NCBI RefSeq assembly: GCF_042651965.1
Contig: NZ_JBHSDY010000010.1
Coordinates: 124,001-188,000, forward strand
Direction: 5' to 3'
Source: Castellaniella hirudinis
Lineage (GTDB): Bacteria > Pseudomonadota > Gammaproteobacteria > Burkholderiales > Burkholderiaceae_B
DNA: 64,000 nt
The notes under the pieces were generated by a model. That model did not search any database. It was given only the letters and a program-made list of their open reading frames with translations, and was not told the DNA's origin. The translations under genes and the position numbers were made by a program. Positions 18,156 through 27,129 of this stretch are shown piece after piece (within the stretch, counting starts at the first letter, position 1; every line of letters starts with the position of its first letter).

Positions 18156-19718
18156 ATGCACAGCCGATGGCCGGTCATCATCACCCTGCGGCACCTGATT
18201 CTGCTGCTGGCTGTATTCAGCGCAGCGGTGATGCTGGCGGGCGGAATGGCGGGGGCTTATCAGGTGCAGCGCCAGCAACTGACGGCCAGCACGCTGGAGG
18301 CCAATGAAGCCTTTGCCACCAAGCTCGCCCGGACAACGTCCGATCTGCTGTCCCGGGCGCAGAGCAATCTGTCCTATGCGGCCGAGCGGATCGTGCGCTC
18401 GGGGATGGCGCCGGCCGTGCAGCAGGCCGAGGTCGAGCGGCTGCGCCATCTGGAGCTGGGCTTCAACTCCGTGACAGTCATGGATATGGGGGCCGTCGTC
18501 CGGGCGGCCGCGCCGGAGTCGCTCGGACTGAAGGGACGCCAACTGGATCTGGCGCAGTGGCGTGACCGGCTGAACGAAAAAGAGCCGACGATCAGCGCAC
18601 CGTACGTGACGGGATTGGGCAATCTGGGCATCGTGATTGCGCAACCGCTGCTTGATGCGGATGGCGGTCATCTGGGCCGCCTGTCGGCGACGATCTATTT
18701 GCGGTCCGACGGCGCGCTGCAGCGCCTGGCGCGCGACCAGTATTTCCGTGACGGGACCTATGTCTATGTGGTCGATTCCAGCAGCCGGCTCCTGTACCAC
18801 CCGGAGACCGATCGGATCGGCTCGGTTGTGCTCCACAACCCCGTGATCGAGGCCGTCCTCAAGGGCGATTCCGGCCAGATGCGTGTGGTCAACAGCCGCG
18901 GTGTGGACATGTTGGCCGGGTATGCCCACGTGCCGGGGGCCGACTGGGGCGTGGTGGTGCAGCGCCCCGTACATCTTACGCTGCAAGGCTTGAACGATCT
19001 GATGCTGCGGGTGTTGCGGCAGGCCGTGTGGCCGGCTTTGGCGCTGCTCGTCATGTTGTGGCTGCTGTCGGGCTGGATTTCCCGGCCTCTGGGCGAACTG
19101 TCCCGGATCGTCCGGGACGGTTACCAGGAAGGGATGTCGCCGCGGATCGCCGCCGTGAACTGCTGGTATCTGGAGGCGCGGCGCTTGCGCGGGGCGCTGC
19201 TGTCGGGATACGGGCAGGTCCGCACGCGGATGGGTGAGCTCCATAGCGCCGCGCATACGGACCCGCTGACGAAGCTGGGCAATCGGCGCGGACTGGAAAT
19301 TGTCCTGAAGACCCTGGAAACACAGCGTCGGCTGTTTGCCGTGGTGATCTTGGATATCGATTTCTTCAAGCGGATCAATGACCGCTACGGTCACGATATG
19401 GGTGATCGCGTGATCGCCGGGCTGGCCGACCTGATGCAGGGCCAGGCGCGCCAGGACGATGGCGTGTTCCGCCTGGGGGGCGAGGAGTTCCTGGCGGTGC
19501 TGCCGCAGACCGATCTGGCGGACGCCCTGCGAATCGCCGAGCGCCTGCGGGCCGCCATGGAAAACGCGCCACTGCTGGACGATGCCGCCGTGACCTTGTC
19601 GGCCGGGGTGGCGGTCTGGGACGGAGGCGATGTCGAGGCGACGCTGAAAGCCGCGGATCAAGCCCTGTATCGGGCCAAGCAGGGCGGCCGGAACCGTGTG
19701 GAATCGACGGCGCTCTGA
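18156..19718 (+). CDS. Cache-domain membrane diguanylate cyclase
   Basis: A protein of about 520 residues. One transmembrane helix lies near the N-terminus (about 10-32), followed by a periplasmic double-Cache-like sensor (about 35-280), a second helix (about 290-315), a short HAMP-like linker and a GGDEF domain. The active site GGEEF is at 441-445, with an I-site RQDD five residues before it. It should synthesise cyclic di-GMP in response to a periplasmic small molecule. The ATG at 18156 is preceded by a purine-rich GGGGGAGA and places the first helix normally; an ATG at 18117 is an alternative. It ends at a strong hairpin. Confidence 0.88.
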   Translation: MHSRWPVIITLRHLILLLAVFSAAVMLAGGMAGAYQVQRQQLTASTLEANEAFATKLARTTSDLLSRAQSNLSYAAERIVRSGMAPAVQQAEVERLRHLELGFNSVTVMDMGAVVRAAAPESLGLKGRQLDLAQWRDRLNEKEPTISAPYVTGLGNLGIVIAQPLLDADGGHLGRLSATIYLRSDGALQRLARDQYFRDGTYVYVVDSSSRLLYHPETDRIGSVVLHNPVIEAVLKGDSGQMRVVNSRGVDMLAGYAHVPGADWGVVVQRPVHLTLQGLNDLMLRVLRQAVWPALALLVMLWLLSGWISRPLGELSRIVRDGYQEGMSPRIAAVNCWYLEARRLRGALLSGYGQVRTRMGELHSAAHTDPLTKLGNRRGLEIVLKTLETQRRLFAVVILDIDFFKRINDRYGHDMGDRVIAGLADLMQGQARQDDGVFRLGGEEFLAVLPQTDLADALRIAERLRAAMENAPLLDDAAVTLSAGVAVWDGGDVEATLKAADQALYRAKQGGRNRVESTAL

Positions 19719-19740
19719 GGCCGCCGTCCCTTGAAATGCG

Positions 19741-19766
19741 AAGGCCCCGCCTTTTGGCGGGGCCTT
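19741..19766. terminator. Strong stem-loop between convergent genes
   Basis: A perfect 11-bp stem (AAGGCCCCGCC / GGCGGGGCCTT) with a TTTT loop, 22 bases after the diguanylate cyclase stop codon. It lacks a long U-tract but is symmetric enough to act on both strands. It is the first of five consecutive hairpins. Confidence 0.65.
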
Positions 19767-19847
19767 GCTGCCGCTGTGGGCAGCAGCACCGCATGGGAGC
19801 GGTGCAAAGTCAACGCCTTGGGGCGTGATGGACTACCTATCAGGTAG
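19741..19847. other. Array of five consecutive stem-loops in an intergenic region
   Basis: Five perfect inverted repeats follow each other with almost no spacing: 19741-19766 (11-bp stem), 19767-19784 (GCTGCC/GGCAGC), 19786-19805 (GCACCGC/GCGGTGC), 19813-19826 (ACGCC/GGCGT) and 19833-19847 (CTACCT/AGGTAG). The array lies between the 3' ends of two convergent genes. It could be a structured non-coding RNA, an mRNA 3' stabilising element or a bidirectional transcription barrier. The remaining bases to 19928 show nothing further. Confidence 0.55.
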
Positions 19848-19928
19848 CAGCTTCAGTATAGATCGGGCAGGGGGCCAGACCATAGGTGGATTCCCTAGGA
19901 GATGTGACAGATCGATGCGTGGCCTGCT

Positions 19929-21623
19929 TCATGCCGGTTCCATCCCGGGCTGCGCGCCTGCATGCGCGTCGGGCGCCAGCGTCTTGTCGGCATGGCCTGA
20001 CAGGGCTGCGCTCAGGCTGTACAGCGGCTCGAAGGACTCGGCCTGGGCCATGGGCCAGGCGGTGCGGAAGATCGTGTTGCGGAACCGGCCTTCCAGCAAT
20101 TCTCCCTTTTCCAGGTCGGGGAACAGGGCGGACAGGACGCGCACCTCGCCGTTGGCGATGCGCCGCGCGATGTGGTGCGGGCGCAGTTGATTGGGATGGG
20201 CCAGGCCGGCCGCGCCCAGCAGTTCGCCCAGGGCCTTGAGCGTATTGCCGTGGTAGTTGGCCACGCGCACCGATTTGTCCTCGACCACCAGGGCCTGCTG
20301 GCGCTTGGGGTCCTGGGTGGTGACGCCGGTGGGGCAGCGGCCGGTGTGGCAGGTCTGGGCCTGGATGCAGCCGATGGCGAACATATAGGCGCGGGCGCTG
20401 TTGCACCAGTCCGCGCCCAGGGCCATCAGGCGCGCCATGTCGAAGGCGCTGATGACCTTGCCCGAGGCGCCCAGCCGGATGCGTTCGCGCAGGCCGACGC
20501 CCACCAGCGTGTTGTGGACCAGGCGCAGGCCTTCGCGCAGCGGCGTGCCGACGTGGTCGACGAATTCGATGGGAGCCGCGCCCGTGCCGCCTTCGGAGCC
20601 GTCGACCACGATGAAGTCGGGCGTGATGCCGGTGGCCACCATGGCCTTGGCCATGGCGAACCATTCCCAGGGGTGGCCGATGCACAGCTTGAAGCCGACC
20701 GGTTTGCCGCCGGACAGTTCGCGCAGGCGGGCGATGAAATGCATCAGTTCGATGGGGGTCTGGAAGGCGCTGTGGCTGGACGGGGAGACGCAGTCCTGGC
20801 CGACCGGCACGCCGCGCGCGGCGGCGATTTCCGGCGTGACCTTGGGCGCCGGCAGGATGCCGCCGTGGCCGGGTTTGGCGCCCTGGGACAGCTTGATCTC
20901 GATCATGCGGATGTTGTCCCGCCGGGCCATGTCGGCGAAGCGTTCTTCGGAAAAGCTGCCGTCCTGGTTGCGGCAGCCGAAGTAGCCTGAGCCGATGTTC
21001 CAGATCAGATCGCCGCCGTGCTGCAGATGGTATTGGCTGACGCCGCCTTCGCCCGTGTCGTGGGCGAAGCGGCCCAGCGCTGCGCCCTTGTTCAGGGCCA
21101 TGACGGCGTTGGCCGACAGCGCGCCGAAGCTCATGGCGGAAATATTGAAGACCGACAGATCCACGGGCTGGGTACAGTCCGGTCCGCCGACCGTGGTGCG
21201 GAAATTGTGATCCTGGACGTGGACCGGGACCATGGCGTGATTGATCCACTCGTAGGCGTTGCCGTAGACGTCGCCCTGGGTGCCGAAGGGGCGCTGGTCC
21301 ATCTGCTGCTTGGCGCGCTGGTAGACCAGGGACCGGTCCACGCGCGAAAAGGGCAGCTTGAGGGTGTCGTCCTCGAAGAAATACTGGCGGACTTCGGGGC
21401 GGATGAATTCAAACAGAAAACGCAGATTGCCGATCACCGGGTAATTGCGGCGGATGGCGTGCCGGGTCTGGTTCAGATCGTAGACCCCCAGCAGGCTCAG
21501 GCCCAGGAACAGCAGACAGGGCAGCCACCAGCCGGCGCTGAAGGACAAGGCCAGCAAGGCGCACACGACGGTGAGCGCGATGATGACGTGAAAGGCGGTG
21601 TGGCGGGTGAAGAGTGGGTGCAT
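19929..21623 (-). CDS. FMN-binding glutamate synthase-like oxidoreductase
   Basis: A 564-residue protein with two N-terminal transmembrane helices (about residues 10-50) and then a GltB-type FMN/2-oxoglutarate-binding barrel. Landmarks are the FGALSANAV segment, GAKPGHGGILP, VVDGSEGGTGAAP, and the 3Fe-4S cysteine cluster region CIQAQTCHTGRCPTG. It lacks the glutaminase and GltD-type domains of true glutamate synthase. Membrane-anchored proteins of this class are widespread but poorly characterised; the electron donor and substrate are unknown. It follows DUF3293 with a 35-base gap and may be the last gene of the mnmH-selD operon. Confidence 0.85.
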   Translation of the reverse strand: MHPLFTRHTAFHVIIALTVVCALLALSFSAGWWLPCLLFLGLSLLGVYDLNQTRHAIRRNYPVIGNLRFLFEFIRPEVRQYFFEDDTLKLPFSRVDRSLVYQRAKQQMDQRPFGTQGDVYGNAYEWINHAMVPVHVQDHNFRTTVGGPDCTQPVDLSVFNISAMSFGALSANAVMALNKGAALGRFAHDTGEGGVSQYHLQHGGDLIWNIGSGYFGCRNQDGSFSEERFADMARRDNIRMIEIKLSQGAKPGHGGILPAPKVTPEIAAARGVPVGQDCVSPSSHSAFQTPIELMHFIARLRELSGGKPVGFKLCIGHPWEWFAMAKAMVATGITPDFIVVDGSEGGTGAAPIEFVDHVGTPLREGLRLVHNTLVGVGLRERIRLGASGKVISAFDMARLMALGADWCNSARAYMFAIGCIQAQTCHTGRCPTGVTTQDPKRQQALVVEDKSVRVANYHGNTLKALGELLGAAGLAHPNQLRPHHIARRIANGEVRVLSALFPDLEKGELLEGRFRNTIFRTAWPMAQAESFEPLYSLSAALSGHADKTLAPDAHAGAQPGMEPA

Positions 21624-21658
21624 GAAGGGGCTCCGTGGAATGGGGCGAGCTGTTTACC

Positions 21659-22096
21659 TTAGCAGATGCGCGCGCCGGGCGGCAGCGTCGTTCGGGACGT
21701 CCAGACCAGCCGCGCCACTGTGTCCGGTCCGCACTGGACCAGGGCGTTCTGCCCGAAGCGGCGCGCCAGCCGCAGGCCTGCGTCCAGGGGCAGGCCGGGG
21801 ACCCACAGACTGGGTTCGTCGGGCCACAAACCCAGCGGGTCCAGGCCGCGGCCCGGCCGCCAGGCGTAGCCGAGACCTTCGACCGCCCGCCGCAGCGCGC
21901 GCAGGCGGCGGGCATTGGCCGCGGGGCGCAGGCGGCGGCTGCGCGGATTGCAGGCGGTCAGAAAGAGGCCGCCGGCCTCGCCGCCGGAGGGCATGAGAGA
22001 TCGCAGTGCAGGCTGCGGCCGGCCGATGCGCAGGACGACCGGCGGATCGGTGTCGATGCAGTAGAGAGCGGCTCGATAGGCTTCGGTCAGCGTCAT
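21659..22096 (-). CDS. DUF3293 domain protein
   Basis: A 145-residue cytoplasmic protein matching the DUF3293 pattern: an early YRAALY, LRIG.P.PAL, a central FLTACNPRSR followed by N.RRL, then GLGYAWRPGRG and a late FGQNALVQCG. Its function is unknown. It begins 6 bases after tag and is probably co-transcribed with it. Confidence 0.75.
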   Translation of the reverse strand: MTLTEAYRAALYCIDTDPPVVLRIGRPQPALRSLMPSGGEAGGLFLTACNPRSRRLRPAANARRLRALRRAVEGLGYAWRPGRGLDPLGLWPDEPSLWVPGLPLDAGLRLARRFGQNALVQCGPDTVARLVWTSRTTLPPGARIC

Positions 22097-22102
22097 GGAC
22101 GC

Positions 22103-22672
22103 CTAGGCTGCCAGCGCCCGGTAGCGATGGCAGTCCGTGGTGTGATCCATCAGGCAGCCGATGGCCTGCAGATAGGACTGGCAGATGGTCGGACCGACGA
22201 AAGTGAAGCCGTGGCGCTTCAGCAGGCGGCTCAGGGCGTCGGCCTCGGGACCGGCCACGGGCGCGTCTTCGGGGGCGGCGTAGTGATGGATGACGGGCTG
22301 CCCGCCGACCACCGACCAGACCAGGCCGACCGGATCGGGCAGCGCCAGCCAGGCCCGCGCGTTGCGGCCTGCGGCGCGCAGCTTCAGCCGGTTGCGGATG
22401 ATGCGGGCGTCCTGCATGCGGTCCTGGACCCAGGCCTCGTCGGTCCGGGCCAGGGCATGGGGATCGAAGTCCAGCAGGGCGGCGCGCAGGGCTTCGCGCT
22501 TGCGCAGCACCGTCAGCCAGGACAGGCCCGCCTGGAAACCCTCCAGGATCAGCATCTCGAACAGATGCCAGGGGTCCCGCGAGGGCGTACCCCATTCGCT
22601 GTCGTGGTAGCGCTGGTACAGCGGATCGTCCGTGCACCAGCGGCAGCGCACCAGGTTCGCGGCGAGTGGCAT
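22103..22672 (-). CDS. tag: DNA-3-methyladenine glycosylase I
   Basis: A 189-residue helix-hairpin-helix glycosylase of the TagI family. The N-terminal CRWC and the C-terminal His/Cys (DHTTDCHRY) provide the structural zinc site. The catalytic and base-recognition region includes HDSEWGTP, LEGFQAGLSW and FTFVGPTICQSYLQAIG. It removes 3-methyladenine from alkylated DNA. It starts 3 bases after the HerA-like gene ends. Confidence 0.92.
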   Translation of the reverse strand: MPLAANLVRCRWCTDDPLYQRYHDSEWGTPSRDPWHLFEMLILEGFQAGLSWLTVLRKREALRAALLDFDPHALARTDEAWVQDRMQDARIIRNRLKLRAAGRNARAWLALPDPVGLVWSVVGGQPVIHHYAAPEDAPVAGPEADALSRLLKRHGFTFVGPTICQSYLQAIGCLMDHTTDCHRYRALAA

Positions 22673-22675
22673 GGC

Positions 22676-24181
22676 CTAGCGCCGCTTGCCGCCGACCAGG
22701 GAGCCCAGCAGGCCGCGCACCAGTTGATTGGCGGCGTTGCGCACCATGCTCTTGGCGACCGACTGCACCACGCCGTCGCGCTTGCCGCCGCGCGGGCCGG
22801 TGGAGCCGAACAGAAAGTCGTTCAGGACGCCGGTGATGCCGCTGTCCTGGGCGGCGGGCGATCCGCTGCCTGCGGCCGCGCCTTTGGCTGCGTCGTTCCC
22901 GGACTGGGCGCGCTGCAGCAGGATCTCGTAGGCGGATTCGCGGTCCACCGTCTGGTCGTACTTGCCGGCCAGCGGAGAGGCGCCCAGCAGCGCCTGGCGC
23001 TCTGCGTCGGTGGCCGGGCCGATGCGGCTGCCGGGCGCCAGCATCCAGACGCGCTGCGTAGGCGTGGGCTGGCCCTTGGGGTCCAGCATCGACACCAGGG
23101 CCTCGCCCACGGCCAGTTCGGTGATGGCGGCCTCGATGTTCAGCCCCGGATTGGGGCGCATGGTCTGCGCGGCGGTCTTGACGGCCTTCTGGTCGCGGGG
23201 GGTGTAGGCGCGCAAGGCATGCTGCACGCGGTGGCCCAACTGGCCCAGCACGGTGTCGGGAATGTCGGTCGGGTTCTGGCTGACGAAATACACCCCCACG
23301 CCCTTGGAGCGGATCAGGCGCACGACCTGCTCGATCTTTTCCAGCAGGGCGGCGGGGGCGTCCTTGAACAGCAGGTGGGCTTCGTCGAAGAAGAACACGA
23401 GCTTGGGCTTGTCCAGGTCGCCGACTTCCGGCAGGCGTTCGTACAGGTCGGCCAGCATCCACAGCAGGAAGACGGCGTACAGGCGCGGCGATTGCATCAA
23501 GCGGTCGGCGGCCAGGATGTTGACCATGCCGCGTCCCTGGGCGTCGGTGCGCATCCAGTCGAAGACGTCCAGCATGGGTTCGCCGAAGAAGGTCTCGGCG
23601 CCCTGGGATTCCAGGCGCAGCAGATTGCGCTGGATCGCGCCGATCGAGGCCGAGGACACCTGGCCGTAGCGGGTGCGCAGTTCAGCGGCGTGGTCGGCCA
23701 CGAACTGCAGCATGGAGCGCAGGTCCTTCATGTCCAGGAGCAGCAGGCCTTCGTCGTCGGCGACGCGGAAAGCCAGCGTCAGCACGCCTTCCTGGGTGTC
23801 GTTCAGGTCCAGCATGCGGGACAGCAGCAGCGGCCCCAGGTCGGACACAGTGGCGCGGATCGGATGGCCCTGCTCACCGAAGATGTCCCACAGCGTGGTC
23901 GGACTGCCGCCCCAGACGGGTTCGGGCAGCCCCAGGTCGGCCAGGCGCTGGGCCAGCTTGGGCGACGCGGCGCCCGCCTGGGAAATCCCGGTCAGGTCGC
24001 CCTTGACGTCCGCCATGAAGACCGGCGTGCCGATGCGGGAGAACGATTCGGCCAGGACCTGCAGGGTGATGGTCTTGCCGGTGCCCGTGGCGCCGGTGAT
24101 GCAGCCGTGGCGGTTGGCCAACTGGGGCAGCAGGACGGCCTGGACGTCGGCGTTGCGGGCGATGATCAAGGGATCGGCCAT
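22676..24181 (-). CDS. HerA-like/DUF853 P-loop ATPase (YjgR type)
   Basis: A 501-residue ATPase with Walker A GATGTGKT at 30-37, Walker B LVFFFDEAHLLF around residue 240 and a later arginine-finger region. The length and C-terminal Gly-rich tail match the bacterial DUF853/YjgR family related to HerA and FtsK translocases. A DNA-pumping or processing role is inferred from family. The ATG at 24181 (MADPLI) is preferred; longer readings run back into selD. It is co-directional with selD (26-base gap) and tag (3-base gap). Confidence 0.88.
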   Translation of the reverse strand: MADPLIIARNADVQAVLLPQLANRHGCITGATGTGKTITLQVLAESFSRIGTPVFMADVKGDLTGISQAGAASPKLAQRLADLGLPEPVWGGSPTTLWDIFGEQGHPIRATVSDLGPLLLSRMLDLNDTQEGVLTLAFRVADDEGLLLLDMKDLRSMLQFVADHAAELRTRYGQVSSASIGAIQRNLLRLESQGAETFFGEPMLDVFDWMRTDAQGRGMVNILAADRLMQSPRLYAVFLLWMLADLYERLPEVGDLDKPKLVFFFDEAHLLFKDAPAALLEKIEQVVRLIRSKGVGVYFVSQNPTDIPDTVLGQLGHRVQHALRAYTPRDQKAVKTAAQTMRPNPGLNIEAAITELAVGEALVSMLDPKGQPTPTQRVWMLAPGSRIGPATDAERQALLGASPLAGKYDQTVDRESAYEILLQRAQSGNDAAKGAAAGSGSPAAQDSGITGVLNDFLFGSTGPRGGKRDGVVQSVAKSMVRNAANQLVRGLLGSLVGGKRR

Positions 24182-24207
24182 GGGGACTCCGGGGAATGGG
24201 ACGGGGT

Positions 24208-25263
24208 TCAGGATACTCGAATATGGGCGGATCCGGCCTCCAGGCGCCCGATGCGGGCGGCTTGCGCGAAGCCGTCGGCGCGCAGCAGGGCCAGGACCTC
24301 GTCGGCGGCCTCCGGGGCGCAGGCGACCAGCAGGCCACCGGAGGTCTGCGGGTCGGTCAGCAGGGCGCGGGCTTCGTCGGGCAGGCCGGCGTCCAGGGTG
24401 ACGTCGGCGCCGCAGGCGGTCCAGTTGCGCGCGGACGCGCCGGTCTGGATACCGTCCCGGACCAGGTCCGGCGCGGGCGCCAGCCAGGGCAGGGCGGCGT
24501 AGGACAGTTCGGCGCGCAGGCCCGAACCCCGGCACATTTCCAGGGCATGGCCCAGCAGGCCGAAGCCGGTCACGTCGGTCAGGGCATGCACGGCATCGAG
24601 TTCGGCCAGGCGGGCGCCCGGGGTGTTCAATTGGGTGGTGCTGTCGATCATGGCCTGGTAGCCCTCGGCGTCGAGCCGTTCTTTTTTCAGGGCGGCCGAC
24701 AGGATGCCCACGCCCAGCGGCTTGCTCAGGATCAGCACGTCGCCTGCGCGGGCGCGGTCGTTGCGCTTGATGCGGTCCGGGTGCGCCAGGCCGATGACGG
24801 CCAGGCCGTAGATCGGCTCCACGGAGTCGATCGAATGGCCGCCGGCGATGGGAATCCCGGCCTGCTGGCAGACCGAGGCGCCGCCCGCCAGGATGGCGGC
24901 GATGGTGTCGTGCGGCAGCACATTGATCGGCATGCCGACCAGGGCCAGGGCCAGAATCGGGCGCCCGCCCATGGCATACACGTCCGACAGCGCGTTGGTC
25001 GCGGCGATGCGGCCGAAGTCGCGCGGATCGTCGACGATGGGCATGAAGAAGTCGGTCGTCGCGATCAGCGCCTGTTCGTCGTTGATGCGGTAGACGGCTG
25101 CATCGTCGGACGATTGCGTGCCCACCAGCAGGTCGGGGAACGGCCCGGCGGGCAGAGCGTCGCGCATCAGGCGGGCCAGCACGTCGGGGGCGATCTTGCA
25201 GCCGCAGCCGCCTCCGTGGGATAGAGAGGTCAGGCGGGGGACGGCGTTATCGGGGACGTTCAT
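24208..25263 (-). CDS. selD: Selenide, water dikinase (selenophosphate synthetase)
   Basis: A 351-residue SelD. The catalytic Cys20 and the second Cys22 lie in HGGGCGCK, so this is the Cys form rather than the selenocysteine form. ATP/Mg residues appear in DDAAVY, TTDFF and GGHSIDS. It makes selenophosphate from selenide and ATP. It lies 33 bases downstream of mnmH, which uses selenophosphate for tRNA selenouridine. Confidence 0.95.
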   Translation of the reverse strand: MNVPDNAVPRLTSLSHGGGCGCKIAPDVLARLMRDALPAGPFPDLLVGTQSSDDAAVYRINDEQALIATTDFFMPIVDDPRDFGRIAATNALSDVYAMGGRPILALALVGMPINVLPHDTIAAILAGGASVCQQAGIPIAGGHSIDSVEPIYGLAVIGLAHPDRIKRNDRARAGDVLILSKPLGVGILSAALKKERLDAEGYQAMIDSTTQLNTPGARLAELDAVHALTDVTGFGLLGHALEMCRGSGLRAELSYAALPWLAPAPDLVRDGIQTGASARNWTACGADVTLDAGLPDEARALLTDPQTSGGLLVACAPEAADEVLALLRADGFAQAARIGRLEAGSAHIRVS

Positions 25264-25296
25264 GGAGCGGGAATCCTGTAGGGTGGGGACTGAGGC

Positions 25297-26373
25297 TCAG
25301 GCCGGGAGGCGCAGTTGTTCGATCAGGGCGCGGGCCTGGGCGTGGCCGTCGTCGGCCGTCGGGTCATAGTCGAACGCTGCCGCCTGGTCCAGATCGGCGT
25401 AGTGAGAATCACTGCTGCGGCGGTAGGCGGGGTCGTAGTGGCTTTCCACCAGCGCCTGGAACAGCTCGGCCCGCCGGTCGGCGGCGATCAGGGCCTGCCA
25501 GTCGCGGACCGTCTGGCGGCTGTGCAGGCCGATCAGCCGTTCCAGCGTCTGGCCGAAATCGTCGGGTGTGTCGAACAGATGGGCGTAGTCCTGCAGCAGA
25601 AAGGCGATGCGTTGCGGCAGAGCCGCGCGCACGCGCACGCAGCGGCCCGCGTGCATGGCGTTCAGCAGGGCGTCGGGCAGGCCGACCTGGCCGATGCGCC
25701 GGCTTTCGGCCTCGACGAAGACCGGTCGGGCGGGATCCAGGGCCTCGATGGCGTGCAGCAGGGCGGACTCGAAGCCGCGCTGGCTGGGCTGCGGCTGATC
25801 CGGCAGCGCGCCCAGCAATGAGCCGCGATGGCGGGCCAGCCCCTCCAGATCCAGGATCTGGGCGCCTGCTGCACCCAGCGATTGCAGCAGGCGGGTCTTG
25901 CCCGACCCGGTGGGGCCGGTCAGCACGATGCAGTCCAGGCCGGCCGGACGTTCGGCCAGGGCATCGATCACGTGGCGGCGCCAGGTCTTGTAGCCGCCGT
26001 CCAGTTGGCGCGCTTTCCAGCCGATCAGGTTGAACCAGGTGGTCATGGAGCCCGAACGCTTGCCGCCGCGCCAGCAGTAGATCAGCGGCCGCCAGGTGCG
26101 CGGCCGGTCGGCGAAGATCGTCTCCAGGTATTCGGCAATGTGGCGCGCGACCAGCGCGGCGCCCAGGCGCGTGGCCTTGAAGGGCGATTCCTGGGCGTAC
26201 ATCGTGCCGATCAGGACGCGTTCCTCGTTGCTGAGCACGGGCGCGCTCAGGGCGCCGGGGATGTGGTCGTCTGCGTATTCGGCGGGCGTGCGCACGTCGA
26301 TGATTTCATCGAACTGGCCGAGGGCGTCCAGGCCGCAGCGCAGCGAGCCTGGGGAATGCGGTGTGGGAGTCAT
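25297..26373 (-). CDS. mnmH: tRNA 2-selenouridine synthase
   Basis: A 358-residue MnmH/SelU. The N-terminal rhodanese domain (about 1-135) has catalytic Cys100 in YCWRGGKRSG. The C-terminal P-loop domain has Walker A GPTGSGKT at 153-160. It geranylates and then selenates 2-thiouridine at the wobble position of Lys, Glu and Gln tRNAs using selenophosphate. The ATG at 26373 is chosen because upstream in-frame residues lack similarity. It is the first gene of the operon with selD. Confidence 0.93.
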   Translation of the reverse strand: MTPTPHSPGSLRCGLDALGQFDEIIDVRTPAEYADDHIPGALSAPVLSNEERVLIGTMYAQESPFKATRLGAALVARHIAEYLETIFADRPRTWRPLIYCWRGGKRSGSMTTWFNLIGWKARQLDGGYKTWRRHVIDALAERPAGLDCIVLTGPTGSGKTRLLQSLGAAGAQILDLEGLARHRGSLLGALPDQPQPSQRGFESALLHAIEALDPARPVFVEAESRRIGQVGLPDALLNAMHAGRCVRVRAALPQRIAFLLQDYAHLFDTPDDFGQTLERLIGLHSRQTVRDWQALIAADRRAELFQALVESHYDPAYRRSSDSHYADLDQAAAFDYDPTADDGHAQARALIEQLRLPA

Positions 26374-26437
26374 GGCGGGATTGTAAATCCGCCGGAGTGT
26401 GGATGCCTGTGGGGCTTGCACACTCTGTGTGTAGGGG

Positions 26438-26464
26438 CTGAGGCGCTTGCAGGCGCCGCCTCAG
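26438..26464 (-). terminator. Stem-loop at the end of the DHFR-like gene
   Basis: CTGAGGCG (26438-26445) pairs with CGCCTCAG (26457-26464), with further GCGC pairing inside the loop. It overlaps the stop codon of the upstream minus-strand gene and no U-tract follows, so termination is only possible, not certain. Confidence 0.4.
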
Positions 26465-27129
26465 CCCGCCTCGCGTGCCAGTTTCGCACGCCTTTCCACT
26501 TCCTTTGCGCTCGGCTGGATATGCGCGAACGAACCCAACGGGATGTCGCCGGCCGGCACATAGGTGCTCATCACCACGCCGGTCGTCGATGTTTGCGAAG
26601 CGACAAGCCGCAGCGCACCGGGCTTCGCGCCGGCTTCGAACAGCCGCTTGCCGCGCCCGAGCACGACGGGGAAGGTCCACATGTTGTACTCGTCGATCAG
26701 CGACGCGGCCTGCAGCGTCTGGATCAGATTGCCGCTGCCAATGATCTGCAGATCCCGTCCCGGCTCTGCCTTGAGTGCCGCGACTGCCGAGATCACATCG
26801 CCGCGCAGAAGTGTTGAGTTGTTCCAATGCAGCGCCTTCAGCGTGCGCGAGGCGACGTGCTTTCGGGTCGCATTGAATGTCTGCGCAATCGGGTCGTCGG
26901 CCGGCTGGTATGGCCAGTGCGCCTCGAATATCTCATAAGTCCTGCGCCCGAGTACGAGCTCACGGTCCTTGCCGTCGAAACCGTGCATGGAGCGGCCCAT
27001 GACCTCGTCCCAATAGTCGAACGTCCAGCCGCCGAAGGTGAAACCGCCGGTGGGATCCTCTTCTGGTCCGCCCGGCGCCTGCATAACGCCGTCGAGTGAG
27101 ACGAAGGTGGATGCGATAAGCTTTCTCAT
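26461..27129 (-). CDS. Dihydrofolate reductase-like (RibD C-terminal family) protein
   Basis: A 222-residue protein of the RibD-C/YwjB family. It opens with KLIASTFVSLDGVMQAPGG, has VLGRRTYEIF in the NADPH-binding part, IIGSGNLIQTL in the second nucleotide-binding loop and VVLGRGKRLF near the end. These proteins are NADPH-dependent reductases, often of unknown substrate, and not necessarily true DHFRs. It is upstream of mnmH on the same strand but separated by 87 bases. Its base composition is somewhat less GC-rich than that of the neighbours. Confidence 0.85.
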   Translation of the reverse strand: MRKLIASTFVSLDGVMQAPGGPEEDPTGGFTFGGWTFDYWDEVMGRSMHGFDGKDRELVLGRRTYEIFEAHWPYQPADDPIAQTFNATRKHVASRTLKALHWNNSTLLRGDVISAVAALKAEPGRDLQIIGSGNLIQTLQAASLIDEYNMWTFPVVLGRGKRLFEAGAKPGALRLVASQTSTTGVVMSTYVPAGDIPLGSFAHIQPSAKEVERRAKLAREAG

